From Verrucomicrobiia bacterium (GTDB taxonomy: Bacteria > Verrucomicrobiota > Verrucomicrobiia > JABWAM01): a stretch of DNA of 34,822 bases. Location of the stretch: positions 1 through 34,822 of the forward strand of contig JAQUAF010000062.1 of NCBI GenBank assembly GCA_028687435.1, read 5' to 3'. The translations under genes and the position numbers were made by a program. Position 1 is the first letter of the stretch, and each line of letters starts with the position of its first letter. The notes beneath the pieces are model-generated. The model saw nothing but the letters and a program-made list of their open reading frames with translations. It was not told the DNA's origin and made no database searches. Of this stretch, positions 1 to 8,320 are shown piece after piece.

Positions 1-1
1 A

Positions 2-103
2 AACTTCAAACGATTCAAAATGTTGACCCAAAAATGGATCGACCTCGCCCTGACGCTCTCCAGACTGGAAGTTGAGGAAGCTAAAAAATCACTGAAGGAG
101 TAG
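2..103 (+). CDS. C-terminal end of an upstream gene (partial)
   Basis: An open frame runs in from the left edge and stops at TAG 101-103. It gives 33 residues ending in EVEEAKKSLKE, a charged, helix-like tail. It is 25 bp upstream of the sialidase-like gene on the same strand, so the two could be co-transcribed. Too little is present to name it. A gene of amino-sugar or sialic-acid metabolism would fit the neighbour, but nothing in the residues shows this. Confidence 0.45.
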   Translation, partial: NFKRFKMLTQKWIDLALTLSRLEVEEAKKSLKE

Positions 104-128
104 TCCAGAATTCGGTACTCTCAAGTTT

Positions 129-1259
129 ATGAAAACCACCGAAAAAAAATCTGCCATTCAGGTTCGCGAACGTAGAACCGGCGCCCCTGGCAAAGAAATC
201 ATCCTTGGACGTTCCGACGAGAGCTTTCCTCGTCATTCTGAAGGCGATCTTGCTCAACTCCAGGATGGCAGTTTGCTGGCCGTGTGGTCGCGTTTTAAGG
301 GCGCGTCCGACCACTCGCGTTCAGAGATCATCGGAAGACGCAGTTTGGACATGGGAATGACTTGGTCGGAAATCGAAATCATTGCATCCCTTGATGAAGA
401 TGCGCATCGCCGCAATTCCAATTTGATGAGTGCCAGCTTGCTTTGTTTGAAAAACGGATCCGTGTTGCTGGTGTATTCGGCGAAGGAAGAAGATCTCAAA
501 AACGGACGGATTGTCTGTTATCCCTATTGCCGCTTTATCGAGGACGAAACCCGTCTTTCCGCTCCCATCCCCATGGCGGATCAGGAACATTATTACGTTG
601 CGCATAATGCGCGGATGATTCAAACGGCTGATGGCCGGCTCTTATTGCCTGCGTCTGTGGCGCCCAAACCCGTTGATAACCAGGAATGCAAAGTTTTAAT
701 TTCTGATGATCATGGACTTCACTGGAAATGCCAGCCAGCCTGCTCCCTATTCAATCATCCCTATGGTGAGGCGCTGAATCCACCCAATACCCGCACTCTC
801 CATGAACCGTCTCTGTTTGAACTGTCGGACGGACGCATGATGATGGTCATGCGCACCCGTCTCAATCATCCCTTCTTCAGCATTTCTGCAGATAAAGGGG
901 AAACATGGAGTAGTCCAGAGCCCATTGCCGACGTCGTAAACCCCGAGTCGCCCCAAAGTCTTTTTCGGCATCCGAACACCGGCAAGATCATCATGACTTA
1001 CAATAATAATCCCTTGGGAAAAAAGGCGGGGTGGGAAGATCGCCGCCCCTTGTCTTTCACGATCAGCGCAGACGAAGGTGCGACATTTAAAAAAGGAAAA
1101 GACATTGAATCAGTTGAAGGTTATTGCTGGTCATATGTTTCCTGCCGTCCATATGGCGATCAGGTTTATTTGCTTTATTACGAATGGCCTCGGAGCCATG
1201 TTAACTTTTTCTTTTGTGACCTAAAACTTTCCATTGTCCCGCTAGATTGGTTCAAGTAA
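129..1259 (+). CDS. Sialidase-like (BNR/Asp-box) glycosidase family protein
   Basis: This 376-residue protein has four Asp-box motifs (S-x-D-x-G-x-T-W type): SLDMGMTW near residue 72, SDDHGLHW near 192, SADKGETW near 253 and SADEGATF near 313. Evenly spaced Asp boxes mark the six-bladed propeller of the GH33-like sialidase superfamily. An N-terminal RHSEGDL segment and the Arg-rich blades suit an acidic-sugar pocket. There is no signal peptide, so it probably acts in the cytoplasm on imported oligosaccharides. True sialidase activity is not proven: many bacterial members of this BNR family have unknown substrates. The ATG at 129 is the only sensible start. An insertion sequence begins about 90 bp downstream and now separates it from the GntR-pseudopilin module, which it may once have adjoined. 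Confidence 0.8.
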   Translation: MKTTEKKSAIQVRERRTGAPGKEIILGRSDESFPRHSEGDLAQLQDGSLLAVWSRFKGASDHSRSEIIGRRSLDMGMTWSEIEIIASLDEDAHRRNSNLMSASLLCLKNGSVLLVYSAKEEDLKNGRIVCYPYCRFIEDETRLSAPIPMADQEHYYVAHNARMIQTADGRLLLPASVAPKPVDNQECKVLISDDHGLHWKCQPACSLFNHPYGEALNPPNTRTLHEPSLFELSDGRMMMVMRTRLNHPFFSISADKGETWSSPEPIADVVNPESPQSLFRHPNTGKIIMTYNNNPLGKKAGWEDRRPLSFTISADEGATFKKGKDIESVEGYCWSYVSCRPYGDQVYLLYYEWPRSHVNFFFCDLKLSIVPLDWFK

Positions 1260-1347
1260 CATTTTATCTTTGTCCTCCGGATGATTCCCGTTTGAATCTC
1301 CGTGGTAGAGGGGAAGAGTTCCAGCCGGACATTTGCTTTTTATTTAT

Positions 1348-1380
1348 GACCCAAACTGTTTTTTTAATTGATAACCATGT
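1348..1380 (+). repeat. Left terminal inverted repeat of the IS
   Basis: It begins gacccaaactg, passes through a T-run and ends ttgataaccatgt. It is the reverse complement of 3238-3269 except for one extra base in the A/T run and one G/C substitution. Confidence 0.85.
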
Positions 1381-1491
1381 TGTTTTGAGGGCATTTGCTG
1401 AAACGGGAATTGCCGGCCGCGTCATCCTCAACACCCTCTGAAAAAAGCCTTTTTTCATGCCTTAAATTTTGAAGTTGCATTGGGTTTTTTA

Positions 1492-1514
1492 TAGGTTATT
1501 ATGATAATAACCTA
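1492..1514 (+). promoter_or_regulatory. Perfect hyphenated palindrome before the transposase gene
   Basis: The arms taggttatta (1492-1501) and taataaccta (1505-1514) are exact reverse complements around the 3-nt spacer tga. The site directly abuts the ribosome binding site AGGAG (1517-1521), 8 nt from the ATG at 1530. It could be an operator or an RNA hairpin limiting transposase expression. That role is inferred from position only. Confidence 0.5.
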
Positions 1515-1529
1515 AAAGGAGCAATTGAC

Positions 1530-3254
1530 ATGAGTTTTATTGTTTTGCAGCGAACCAAACGGGGGCGGGTTTATGCGTATCAGACCACAACCCTGTGGAA
1601 TCCGAAGAAAAAACACACCTTCCAGCGGCGGGTTTACTTGGGACGACTCGATCCGCACACACACAAAGTGATTCCTGGGCGTCAGCGTGGCGAGGAAACC
1701 GGCCCAGGGCTGGCTCTGTCTCAACTCAAGAAGGCCGTTGCCGCTGGTGGGGACACGGTCTTAAAACTCCTCCATGCCACCCGCGGCAAAGGCCAAACAA
1801 ACAAGACGTCTCAGGTGTTGGATGCCAGCCCCATCGCCGAGGTGGCGGAGCCCGGCGCCTTTCACGTCGTTGGCCAAATCGCCGCTGCTACCGGTCTGGA
1901 GGCCACGCTCCAACGGGTGTTGGGGCAGCGCGCGGCAGCTCAATTGCTGCTGCTGGCGGCTTATCAGTTAACGCAAGCCACACCGCTTTATCTGGCCCGG
2001 TCGTGGATGGAAAGGATCTTGGGCGCGACGGTGTTGGCCAAACAGGGCTTTTGTGGCGATGGAGACTTGCTCGAACAACTCGGCGCCGACACCCCCCGGC
2101 GCATGAAATTGCTGCGGGAATGGGCGGCTCAGCGCAAGCATCCCCGGGCATTGGTCTACGACATCACTTCCATCTCCACCTATTCGCAACTGCTGGATCT
2201 GGCCGAATACGGTTACAATCGCGATGGCGAGTCTTTGGCGCAAGTCAATCTGGCGCTGGTTCACGACCGCGCGGATGGGCTGCCGCTTTTTTATCGCGTG
2301 CTGCCTGGCAGCATTAGCGATGTTTCAACCCTGAAGCTGACCGATGAATTGATGCGGGAATTTGGTTTTCGGGATTTTCATTTTGTCATGGATCGCGGTT
2401 TTTTCAGTCAATCCAACCTCGCGGCAATGTTGAACCACAACACTGGTTTTACCATGGCCATCCCCTTGAACTCCACCCAAGCCAGAAATTTTATCCGTCA
2501 ACGCCGCGCCTCCATTGGCAAAGCCAAAAATGCCTTCGCCTGGCAGGGACTGCCGATGCATCACTTGGGTGGAGTTTGGCAGGTCCAATTGCCCGCGGGA
2601 AAGCCGGCCGAATGTGACGCCCATCTTTATTTTGACTCCAAGCACAAAGCCGACGAGGAAGGTCGTTTTCTTGGCTGGATTCTGCTTGTTGAAGAACGGG
2701 CTGGCAGCGAAAAATTCGCCTTCGTCCGGGAAGCTTTCCGCTGGCTCAATGATAACGCCGGGGCGCTGAAAGGTTATTTTTCGGTCCGGCAAGCCGGTGA
2801 AAATAACTGGCGCATTCAGCGAAAAAACAACGCTGTGGCCCAGCGCACGGGAACCATGGGCCTGACGCTGATTCTGACCACGCAAGCCCGGCAGACGCGC
2901 GAAGAAGTGCTGGCCGATTACCGTGACCGCGATCAGGCTGAAAAAGCTTTCGACATTTTCAAAAACGAAAACGGCCAGTCCCGGCTCCACATCAGCACCC
3001 GGGAACAAGCCGAAGGCCGCCTCTTGCTGGCTTTTTTGACGCTGATTGTTTCCTCAAACTTGGATCGTCGCATGCGTCAGGCGGGGCTTTACAAGCAATA
3101 CACGACGGCGGAAGTCTTTGCCGAACTGGCCAAAATTCGCGCCCTGCGCCTGGCCAATGGCGAAGTCAAACTGCTGGAGATTTCAAAAAAACAACGCACC
3201 CTCCTTGAAAAACTCGCCCTACCGCCGCTCACCCCTGACATGGTTATCAATTAA
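1530..3254 (+). CDS. IS1634-type (IS4 superfamily) DDE transposase
   Basis: The 574-residue protein has a complete catalytic set. The first Asp is in VYDITSIS (D211), the second in FVMDRGFF (D288), and the C-terminal Glu is in YRDRDQAEKAFDIFK (E471). This last stretch is the Y-x2-R-x3-E-x6-K signature of the IS4 superfamily (Y464, R467, E471, K478). Length and motif order match IS1634-type transposases. The N-terminus (MSFIVLQRTKRGRVYAY) starts behind a good ribosome binding site, AGGAG at 1517-1521. There is no frameshift or stop, so the enzyme is probably active. The last codons and the TAA overlap the right terminal inverted repeat. Confidence 0.9.
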   Translation: MSFIVLQRTKRGRVYAYQTTTLWNPKKKHTFQRRVYLGRLDPHTHKVIPGRQRGEETGPGLALSQLKKAVAAGGDTVLKLLHATRGKGQTNKTSQVLDASPIAEVAEPGAFHVVGQIAAATGLEATLQRVLGQRAAAQLLLLAAYQLTQATPLYLARSWMERILGATVLAKQGFCGDGDLLEQLGADTPRRMKLLREWAAQRKHPRALVYDITSISTYSQLLDLAEYGYNRDGESLAQVNLALVHDRADGLPLFYRVLPGSISDVSTLKLTDELMREFGFRDFHFVMDRGFFSQSNLAAMLNHNTGFTMAIPLNSTQARNFIRQRRASIGKAKNAFAWQGLPMHHLGGVWQVQLPAGKPAECDAHLYFDSKHKADEEGRFLGWILLVEERAGSEKFAFVREAFRWLNDNAGALKGYFSVRQAGENNWRIQRKNNAVAQRTGTMGLTLILTTQARQTREEVLADYRDRDQAEKAFDIFKNENGQSRLHISTREQAEGRLLLAFLTLIVSSNLDRRMRQAGLYKQYTTAEVFAELAKIRALRLANGEVKLLEISKKQRTLLEKLALPPLTPDMVIN

Positions 3255-3269
3255 AAAACACTTTGGGTC
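3238..3269 (+). repeat. Right terminal inverted repeat of the IS
   Basis: It begins acatggttatcaatt and ends cactttgggtc. It is the near-perfect reverse complement of 1348-1380 and contains the transposase stop codon. Confidence 0.85.
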
Positions 3270-3297
3270 CGAAATCGCTGCGCTGAAGGAAAAGGGT

Positions 3298-3329
3298 TTG
3301 ACTTTTTCAATCTGATGCATTATGGTTCA
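3298..3329 (+). promoter_or_regulatory. Promoter of the first GntR gene with possible operator
   Basis: TTGACT (3298-3303) is followed after 17 bp by TATGGT (3321-3326), a plausible -35/-10 pair. Transcription would start at or next to the ATG at 3333, implying an almost leaderless mRNA. CATTATGGTTCA (3318-3329) matches CATTGTGGTACA in front of both LamG-DUF4091 genes at 10 of 12 positions, suggesting a shared operator. Confidence 0.5.
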
Positions 3330-3332
3330 TTG

Positions 3333-4475
3333 ATGAAAAAATCCGCTCCAGAGAGGTTTGATTTGCAGATCGAACAGACCCTGTCGGTTCACGAGCAAAT
3401 TGAGCGGTATTTTGAGCGATTGGTGAGGTCGGGCGGGTTAAAGGCGGGGGAACCCCTGCCTTCCTCGCGGACTTTGGCCAGGCAATGGGGGGTGGACTAT
3501 CGGACGGTTCAAAAATCCCTGCGTCATTTGAGGGTTTCCGGAGTGCTGGCCGGGCAGCCCCGGGGCAAGACTTTTGTGCGGGGCAAGGCGGATCAGGCGG
3601 CGATCGGGATTTTGCTGGGATATCGCCTGACGGATGAAACCGCCTATTTTCATCGGAAATTGGTGGAGTGCGTCCACCAGGAGATCAACGAAGACAAGGA
3701 GCATTCCCTGGCCTGCATGGAATATGACGGGTTGGGCGGATTGAAAACGCCGGATGATTTTCAAAATTCCCTGGGTTACCGGAGGCTGACCCGCGATTTG
3801 CAGAACTTTTCCTTCCATGGGATCATTCAGGTTTTGAGGAGTCTGGATCTGGAGTTTTCCAAGCAGACTTGGAACCTGCCGGTGGCTCGTTACAATCCGC
3901 CTGCGCCAGGCATGCCCACGGATGTGATCATGGATCATTACCATTTCGGGCGGGAATGCGTGAGGTTTGCGGCCCAAAAAGGGGCGAAAAAGATTGTTTA
4001 TCTGCGGACCATTGCCAGCGATTCGAACGATTTGGATGGGATTTACGATGCCGTGGCGGAGTTGAAACTGCCCAAGGCCGAGGTTTGCCAGTTGCGCCGG
4101 AGCGGCGAAGGCGGCGCGCAGACCGAAAAGATGGCGCAAGAAAAAACCTTGGAACTGATCAAGCCAAGACAGTCGAAATCCGGGGAAAAACCATGGCCGG
4201 ACGCCCTGCTGGTGTCGGATGATGTGGTGACCCGGGGAGTGGCCCTGGCCCTGTTGCAGAGCGGGATGGGGGTGTCCAAAAGGCAACCATTGGTTGTCAC
4301 CATGGCGAACAAGGAGATTGTCCATCACTATGGCATTCCAGTGACGCGGTATGAGTTTTCCGTGCAGGAGATTGCCCGGGAATTGGTCCGCCTCCTGTGG
4401 TTGCGAATCCTGCACAAGAACGAACCTGCCCTGCCCGTCAAGATCCGGGGAAAAATCGAACAGGATGAAAAATGA
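3333..4475 (+). CDS. GntR-family regulator with LacI/periplasmic-binding-type sensor domain
   Basis: This protein of about 380 residues has an N-terminal winged helix-turn-helix of GntR type (roughly residues 10-75: IERYFERLVRSGGLKAGE, then LARQWGVDYRTVQKSLRHL). A sugar-binding-like domain of the LacI/PBP1 fold follows, recognisable near the C-terminus by PDALLVSDDVVTRGVALAL and ANKEIVHHYGIPVTRYEFS. It should bind DNA and respond to a small carbohydrate or similar ligand. I chose the ATG at 3333 over one at 3315 because the latter would lie upstream of the predicted transcription start. Its stop overlaps the pseudopilin start (ATGA, 4472-4475), so the two are translationally coupled. A paralogue with the same layout lies at 28022. 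Confidence 0.85.
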   Translation: MKKSAPERFDLQIEQTLSVHEQIERYFERLVRSGGLKAGEPLPSSRTLARQWGVDYRTVQKSLRHLRVSGVLAGQPRGKTFVRGKADQAAIGILLGYRLTDETAYFHRKLVECVHQEINEDKEHSLACMEYDGLGGLKTPDDFQNSLGYRRLTRDLQNFSFHGIIQVLRSLDLEFSKQTWNLPVARYNPPAPGMPTDVIMDHYHFGRECVRFAAQKGAKKIVYLRTIASDSNDLDGIYDAVAELKLPKAEVCQLRRSGEGGAQTEKMAQEKTLELIKPRQSKSGEKPWPDALLVSDDVVTRGVALALLQSGMGVSKRQPLVVTMANKEIVHHYGIPVTRYEFSVQEIARELVRLLWLRILHKNEPALPVKIRGKIEQDEK

Positions 4476-5089
4476 AAAAAACTCGGGCAACGGCGGGTGA
4501 TTTTTGGCGGGGGTTTACACTTGTGGAGTTGCTGGTCACGATCAGCATTTTGTCCATTTTGTTTTCCCTGTTGCTGCCGGCGTTGAGCAAAACGAAGGAA
4601 AAGGTCCGGCAAATCAATTGCCTGAGCCATCTCAAGCAGTTTGGATTGGCGATCAATTCGTACAGCAACGATTACGATGGATATCTCCCCAACTATCATA
4701 ATGGCTCGGTGATGTGGCATATGTTGCTGCCGCGTTATCTGGGAATGCCGGATACGAACAAGGCAAGCCCCTTGTGGTTGAAGTGCCCGACCGTTACCCG
4801 GTGGGGGACTGAGGCCGGCAACACCAATTACACTTATGGATACAATGTTTATGCGGGGGATATGAGGAGTCCGGAGACATTGCCGGCCCTGCGGCTTGAC
4901 CAGGTGACCAGGCCTGCCGAACGGCTGATCATGGCGGATTCCTATAACACCGGCATTGGGAATCCGACTGCGATGGGGGTTGGATGTTACCGTCATAACA
5001 ACGGCTGCAATTTGCTTTATGTGGATGGTCATTCCGGGTGGATGGAAGGCAGCCTCTTGACGAGCACTTATTTCTATTTGAACAAATAG
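4472..5089 (+). CDS. Pseudopilin-like protein with H-X9-DG motif
   Basis: The 205-residue protein opens with a type IV prepilin leader: RG|FTLVELLVTISILSI near residues 14-30, with Gly before the cut and Glu at +5. A hydrophobic helix to about residue 42 follows. Near the C-terminus is the H-X9-DG signature: H175, then YVDG with D185-G186. This class is abundant in planctomycetes, verrucomicrobia and lentisphaeres, and its function is unknown. It is presumably membrane-anchored by the N-terminal helix after prepilin peptidase cleavage, with a globular outer domain. AGGA (4462-4465) is a good ribosome binding site inside the end of the GntR gene. The repeated pairing with a sugar-type regulator suggests a role tied to glycan use, which is inference. 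Confidence 0.85.
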   Translation: MKKTRATAGDFWRGFTLVELLVTISILSILFSLLLPALSKTKEKVRQINCLSHLKQFGLAINSYSNDYDGYLPNYHNGSVMWHMLLPRYLGMPDTNKASPLWLKCPTVTRWGTEAGNTNYTYGYNVYAGDMRSPETLPALRLDQVTRPAERLIMADSYNTGIGNPTAMGVGCYRHNNGCNLLYVDGHSGWMEGSLLTSTYFYLNK

Positions 5090-5140
5090 CCGGGGAGTCT
5101 TTGGATGAAAAAGCATGAAGCAATCGATGGGTGAAATTCA

Positions 5141-5226
5141 CATCGATAGACGGGATGGGCAGGATAAAATTCAAGCCGGGCATTCAGAAATAATTAAACA
5201 TATCCCATACATCCTGTGCATCGATG
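5141..5226. repeat. Degenerate GACAGGAT-type hairpin repeat
   Basis: The arms 5141-5166 (catcgatagacgggat...) and 5201-5226 (...catcctgtgcatcgatg) are imperfect reverse complements, with about 7 mismatches in 26. The wording resembles the better-preserved hairpins at 5442-5541 and 8321-8419, so it is probably an older member of the same dispersed family. It could act as a transcript terminator or stabiliser after the pseudopilin gene. Confidence 0.5.
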
Positions 5227-5249
5227 TTCAATGGGTTTAAGTTGCGGTG

Positions 5250-5413
5250 AATGCGGGAATCCAGGGGTTGGTTTCCGGGGAAAATGGTTTTTGAGGAAAA
5301 TTTGACTTTTGGTACATTGTGGTACAAGTTGGAATCGGAAGGCTTCAAATGGAATTGGCTTGTTGGCATGGATTGTTGCAGGTGGAAGAATCGGGATGAG
5401 CGAAGACAGGACG
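5250..5413 (+). repeat. Leader block duplicated at 10681-10843
   Basis: These 164 bp recur almost unchanged upstream of the second LamG-DUF4091 gene, with one indel (ttccgggg against ttcgggg) and a few substitutions. The block begins with gaatgcgggaatccagg, a common dispersed-repeat phrase. It contains the TTGACT/TGGTACA promoter block and most of the leader up to gacaggacg. Confidence 0.85.
5302..5328 (+). promoter_or_regulatory. Promoter and direct-repeat operator of LamG-DUF4091 copy 1
   Basis: TTGACT (5302-5307) is followed by two direct copies of TGGTACA (5310-5316 and 5320-5326) separated by TTG. The second overlaps a weak -10 candidate, TACAAG (5323-5328). A repressor bound to the repeats would cover the promoter. 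CATTGTGGTACA (5315-5326) resembles a site at the GntR gene's own promoter. Confidence 0.5.
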
Positions 5414-5420
5414 TAAATTA

Positions 5421-5541
5421 AATCCGCCTGCGGCGGACAACTTTTCGACAGGATTAACAGAATTTACAGGATTGTTCGGCCATGCGGCCGGACATTGTCT
5501 TGCATAAAAATCCTGTCAATCCTGTCAATCCTGTCAAAAAA
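5421..5541. repeat. Long hairpin repeat upstream of copy 1
   Basis: It starts with a small palindrome, aatccgcctgcggcgga (5421-5437). An imperfect long stem follows, with arms at about 5442-5473 and 5509-5541 built from repeats of gacaggatt. The 35-nt loop (gttcggccatgcgg...) is nearly identical to that of the hairpin at 8321-8419. The element sits in the 5' leader of copy 1 and is missing from the copy 2 leader. Confidence 0.75.
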
Positions 5542-5594
5542 TCTTTTCGCCATGGTGCTTTCGTGCCAACTTTGAAATTCCTAAACATGAACTT

Positions 5595-8279
5595 ATGATG
5601 AAGACATTGTTTTATCTGGCGTTTTTATTGACGGCATCGATTTCCGCTCCGGCGGCTTTGGTGGGCGAATGGATGGCCGGCGAGGGGGCGGGTTCGCGGG
5701 CCAGGGATGGATGCGGAAAAAGCGACGGCGTCATTTCCGGCGCCAAGTGGGTGGCGGACCGGAAGGGGAATCCGGCGGGGGCGCTCCGGTTCAGCGACGC
5801 GAAAGACCAGGTTGTTTGCGGAAAGGATGTCAGCCTGAATCTCACGGGCGATCTGACGGTTGAAATCTGGATCAAGCCGGATTCATTGGAGCCCGAGTTT
5901 CAGCAGATTCTGAGAAAAGGGGACACCAAGGCGGCTTATGCGATTTTTATCACCCGCCAGAATATATCTTTTCGTTCGCATGCGCCCAAATGGGGCATGT
6001 TGGCGCAAACCAAAAACAATCCCCTTCGGCCCGGGGAGTGGGTTCAGATTGTGGTTGCGCGTGAATATTCCGGACAAACCGCCACGGGAAAAATTTATAT
6101 CAATGGCGAATTGCAGGCAACCGGGACAAGGGAGGGGGTGACGGTTTCTGTCCCGGACGACAAGTTTTTCATTGGTTCGCTGGCCAGCGAACCAAAGGTC
6201 TGTTTCAAGGGATGCGTTGGGACGGTCAGGGTTTTCAATCATGTCTTGGGCGCGGAAAAGGTGAAGCTGTTGCATGGGGAGAAATATCGGGAGTTGCTGG
6301 GTGTGCCCGTCGATGCCATTCTGGATGGCCTTGAAAAACGGATCGGAGCTTTGCCTGAAAAATACGGGGATAAAAAGGAGGGGCTGCTGGATGTGGCGCG
6401 AATGATGAGGATGAAGGCTGGCTTGAAAAGTCCGTCGCTGGCTGCGATGACCGGAATCTGTGCCGGAATGGGCCGTCTGGAAAATTTTTTGGATTTTTTT
6501 GAGCGCGCGCAGACGAAACCTGCGGAGGAATGGAGGGAGACGTGGGGCGGCGGCGGCGAGGAAATCATGGTGGGTGGCAAGACCCTGGATCTGTTTGCCC
6601 AGGAGGCTCGGAGGGAAGCCGGCGGCATGTTGATGGCCGGACAATTCAATTTGAGGGAATGTGTTTATGGACTGAGTTTTGCCACGCCCATGGAGAAGGT
6701 TTTGCGCCATGAATCGGAGGTGATCAAGCCGGTTTTGGAACATTCCCTTTCGCTTTGCAGGAGAGAGCATGAGGGGGTGCAATTGCTGGTGATTCCTTAT
6801 GGGGATGGCTTGAGGGATGTGAAAATCGAGGCAACGGATTTGATTGGCAAAAAGGGGAGGAAAATCAAAAAAGAGCATTTGAAGATCACCCCGGTGGGAT
6901 ATCTGGAGATCAATGCGCAGGGAGGAAGGGTTTGGGCGCCCGATCCCCTGTTGGAGACGGATCGGTTTGATGTCAGGGGGGGTGAAATCCAGCCGGTGTG
7001 GATCGATGTTTATGCCCCGCCCGAGGCGGACGCGGGCGATTATGAGACGACCTTGAAAATCACTCCAGTGGATGCCCCGGCGCTGGAGGCGCGATTGAAG
7101 GTTCATGTCTGGGATTTCGCGTTGCCGCTGAAGCCCGCATTGAAAAGCGACGTGAAAGCGGATTCGGACTTGATCCGGGAAATGGTGATTAATCACCGGT
7201 TGAGTCCCGGGACGCTTGTTTTCGACAAGGTGGACAGTGGCAAACGAAAGGAATTTGAGGAGATTCGTCCGGTTGTTGATCAGGCCTTGAAAAAATACCG
7301 CCCCATGGGATTGGGGAATTTCAGGATCGAGATGCCGTTTTACGGCAATTTGCACAAGCATTCCTCTTCGCCCGGCGGTTTTGCGGATGTGAAAAAATTT
7401 TACTCCGAATCCGAAAAGGAATATTTCCGCAGGTTTTACAGGCAGTTTGGCGAATATTTGGAGGAGCAGGGATGTCTTGAGGATGCCTGTGTTTATGTGT
7501 GGGATGAACCGAGGGAGGCGCAGAGCAAGTGCATCAGGGAGATTTGCGAGGTGGTCAAGGAGGCCAATCCCAGGATCAGGCGGTTGGTTGTGGGATCATT
7601 TTATCATACGGAGGCACTGGTTGGCTCTGTGAACCTGTGGGTTCCCCTGATCGATGTTTTTGATCAGAAACGGGAATTTTTCAGGCAAAGGTTGGCCGCA
7701 GGTGAGGAGGTCTGGTGTTATCTGGCTGGTTCGCCTTTTCATCCTTATGCCAACTTTACCTATATTGATCCGGAGTACAGCCTTTTGGAGGGGCGGTTGT
7801 TCCCTTGGATGATCTGGAAGGAACAACTGAAGGGATTGCTTTACTGGTACGTGCAGAATTGGCGGGGTGAATTTTCCCGGCGGGGAAGCGACTGTTCATG
7901 GAGCCGGAGCGATAACAAATATCCGGCTGGCGTTGGTTTGTTTGTTTATCCGAATCCGGATCGAAAAGGAAATTTCATCGGCAGCATCCGATTGGAGGCG
8001 CTCAGGGACGGGTTTGAGGATGTCGATTATCTGGCTGTCTTGCGAGATTTGGTTGTCGAATTGAAAAACAAACGTCCGGATTGCCGGAAGACAATCAGCC
8101 GGGCGGAGGAACTGTTGACGGTTCCCGAGGATGTGGTGGCGTCCCTGACCCGTTATACCGGCGATCCCCAAAAGGTTTACCAACGCCGGGCGGCTGTGGC
8201 TGAACAAATCGAAATCGTCAATGGTTTGTTGAAGGGCGGGAAGGAATATTCCGCAAATTTTATCAAAAATGAAATTTGA
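5595..8279 (+). CDS. Secreted LamG plus DUF4091-like protein, copy 1
   Basis: The 894-residue protein has a Sec signal peptide (MMKTLFYLAFLLTASISAPAA) followed by a LamG/concanavalin-like domain (about residues 22-225; LTVEIWIKP and FFIGSLA are typical strands). Then come a helical linker, a beta-sandwich (about 375-510) and a TIM-barrel-like region of DUF4091 type. The last shows YVWDEP (D637-E638, the likely acid pair) and the C-terminal signature RLEALRDGFEDVDYLAVL. DUF4091 proteins are believed to be glycan-active, but no reaction can be assigned here. It is exported, probably to the cell surface or periplasm. The second of two adjacent ATGs (5598) is also possible. A paralogue at 10850 shares identical tracts at both ends, pointing to gene conversion. 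Confidence 0.85.
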   Translation: MMKTLFYLAFLLTASISAPAALVGEWMAGEGAGSRARDGCGKSDGVISGAKWVADRKGNPAGALRFSDAKDQVVCGKDVSLNLTGDLTVEIWIKPDSLEPEFQQILRKGDTKAAYAIFITRQNISFRSHAPKWGMLAQTKNNPLRPGEWVQIVVAREYSGQTATGKIYINGELQATGTREGVTVSVPDDKFFIGSLASEPKVCFKGCVGTVRVFNHVLGAEKVKLLHGEKYRELLGVPVDAILDGLEKRIGALPEKYGDKKEGLLDVARMMRMKAGLKSPSLAAMTGICAGMGRLENFLDFFERAQTKPAEEWRETWGGGGEEIMVGGKTLDLFAQEARREAGGMLMAGQFNLRECVYGLSFATPMEKVLRHESEVIKPVLEHSLSLCRREHEGVQLLVIPYGDGLRDVKIEATDLIGKKGRKIKKEHLKITPVGYLEINAQGGRVWAPDPLLETDRFDVRGGEIQPVWIDVYAPPEADAGDYETTLKITPVDAPALEARLKVHVWDFALPLKPALKSDVKADSDLIREMVINHRLSPGTLVFDKVDSGKRKEFEEIRPVVDQALKKYRPMGLGNFRIEMPFYGNLHKHSSSPGGFADVKKFYSESEKEYFRRFYRQFGEYLEEQGCLEDACVYVWDEPREAQSKCIREICEVVKEANPRIRRLVVGSFYHTEALVGSVNLWVPLIDVFDQKREFFRQRLAAGEEVWCYLAGSPFHPYANFTYIDPEYSLLEGRLFPWMIWKEQLKGLLYWYVQNWRGEFSRRGSDCSWSRSDNKYPAGVGLFVYPNPDRKGNFIGSIRLEALRDGFEDVDYLAVLRDLVVELKNKRPDCRKTISRAEELLTVPEDVVASLTRYTGDPQKVYQRRAAVAEQIEIVNGLLKGGKEYSANFIKNEI

Positions 8280-8320
8280 GGGAAATTCAATGTTTGCAGA
8301 AAAATGAATTGGAGATGGAT

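Larger units (their letters stand above)
1348..3269 (+). mobile_element. IS1634-type insertion sequence, complete
   Basis: The element is about 1.92 kb, bounded by a 33-bp left and a 32-bp right terminal inverted repeat that differ by one inserted A and one substitution. It carries one full-length DDE transposase. A weaker extension of the repeats (attt..gaccc against its complement) would push the ends to 1342 and 3275. I see no clear target-site duplication with either boundary, so the insertion may be old or the flanks altered. The transposase stop codon lies inside the right inverted repeat. The right end is only 28 bp from the -35 box of the downstream GntR gene. Confidence 0.85.
5090..5594 (+). 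other. Intergenic region: hairpin repeats and promoter block
   Basis: There is no convincing gene in these 505 bp. From left to right they hold a degenerate hairpin (5141-5226), a 164-bp block duplicated upstream of LamG-DUF4091 copy 2 (5250-5413, with the promoter), and about 175 bp absent from the copy 2 leader (5414-5588). That extra stretch carries a long hairpin repeat. Confidence 0.7.

Noticed and set aside
1247..1441. A 64-codon plus-strand frame after the sialidase-like gene
   Set aside because: It runs across the IS left end and has no ribosome binding site or recognisable features.
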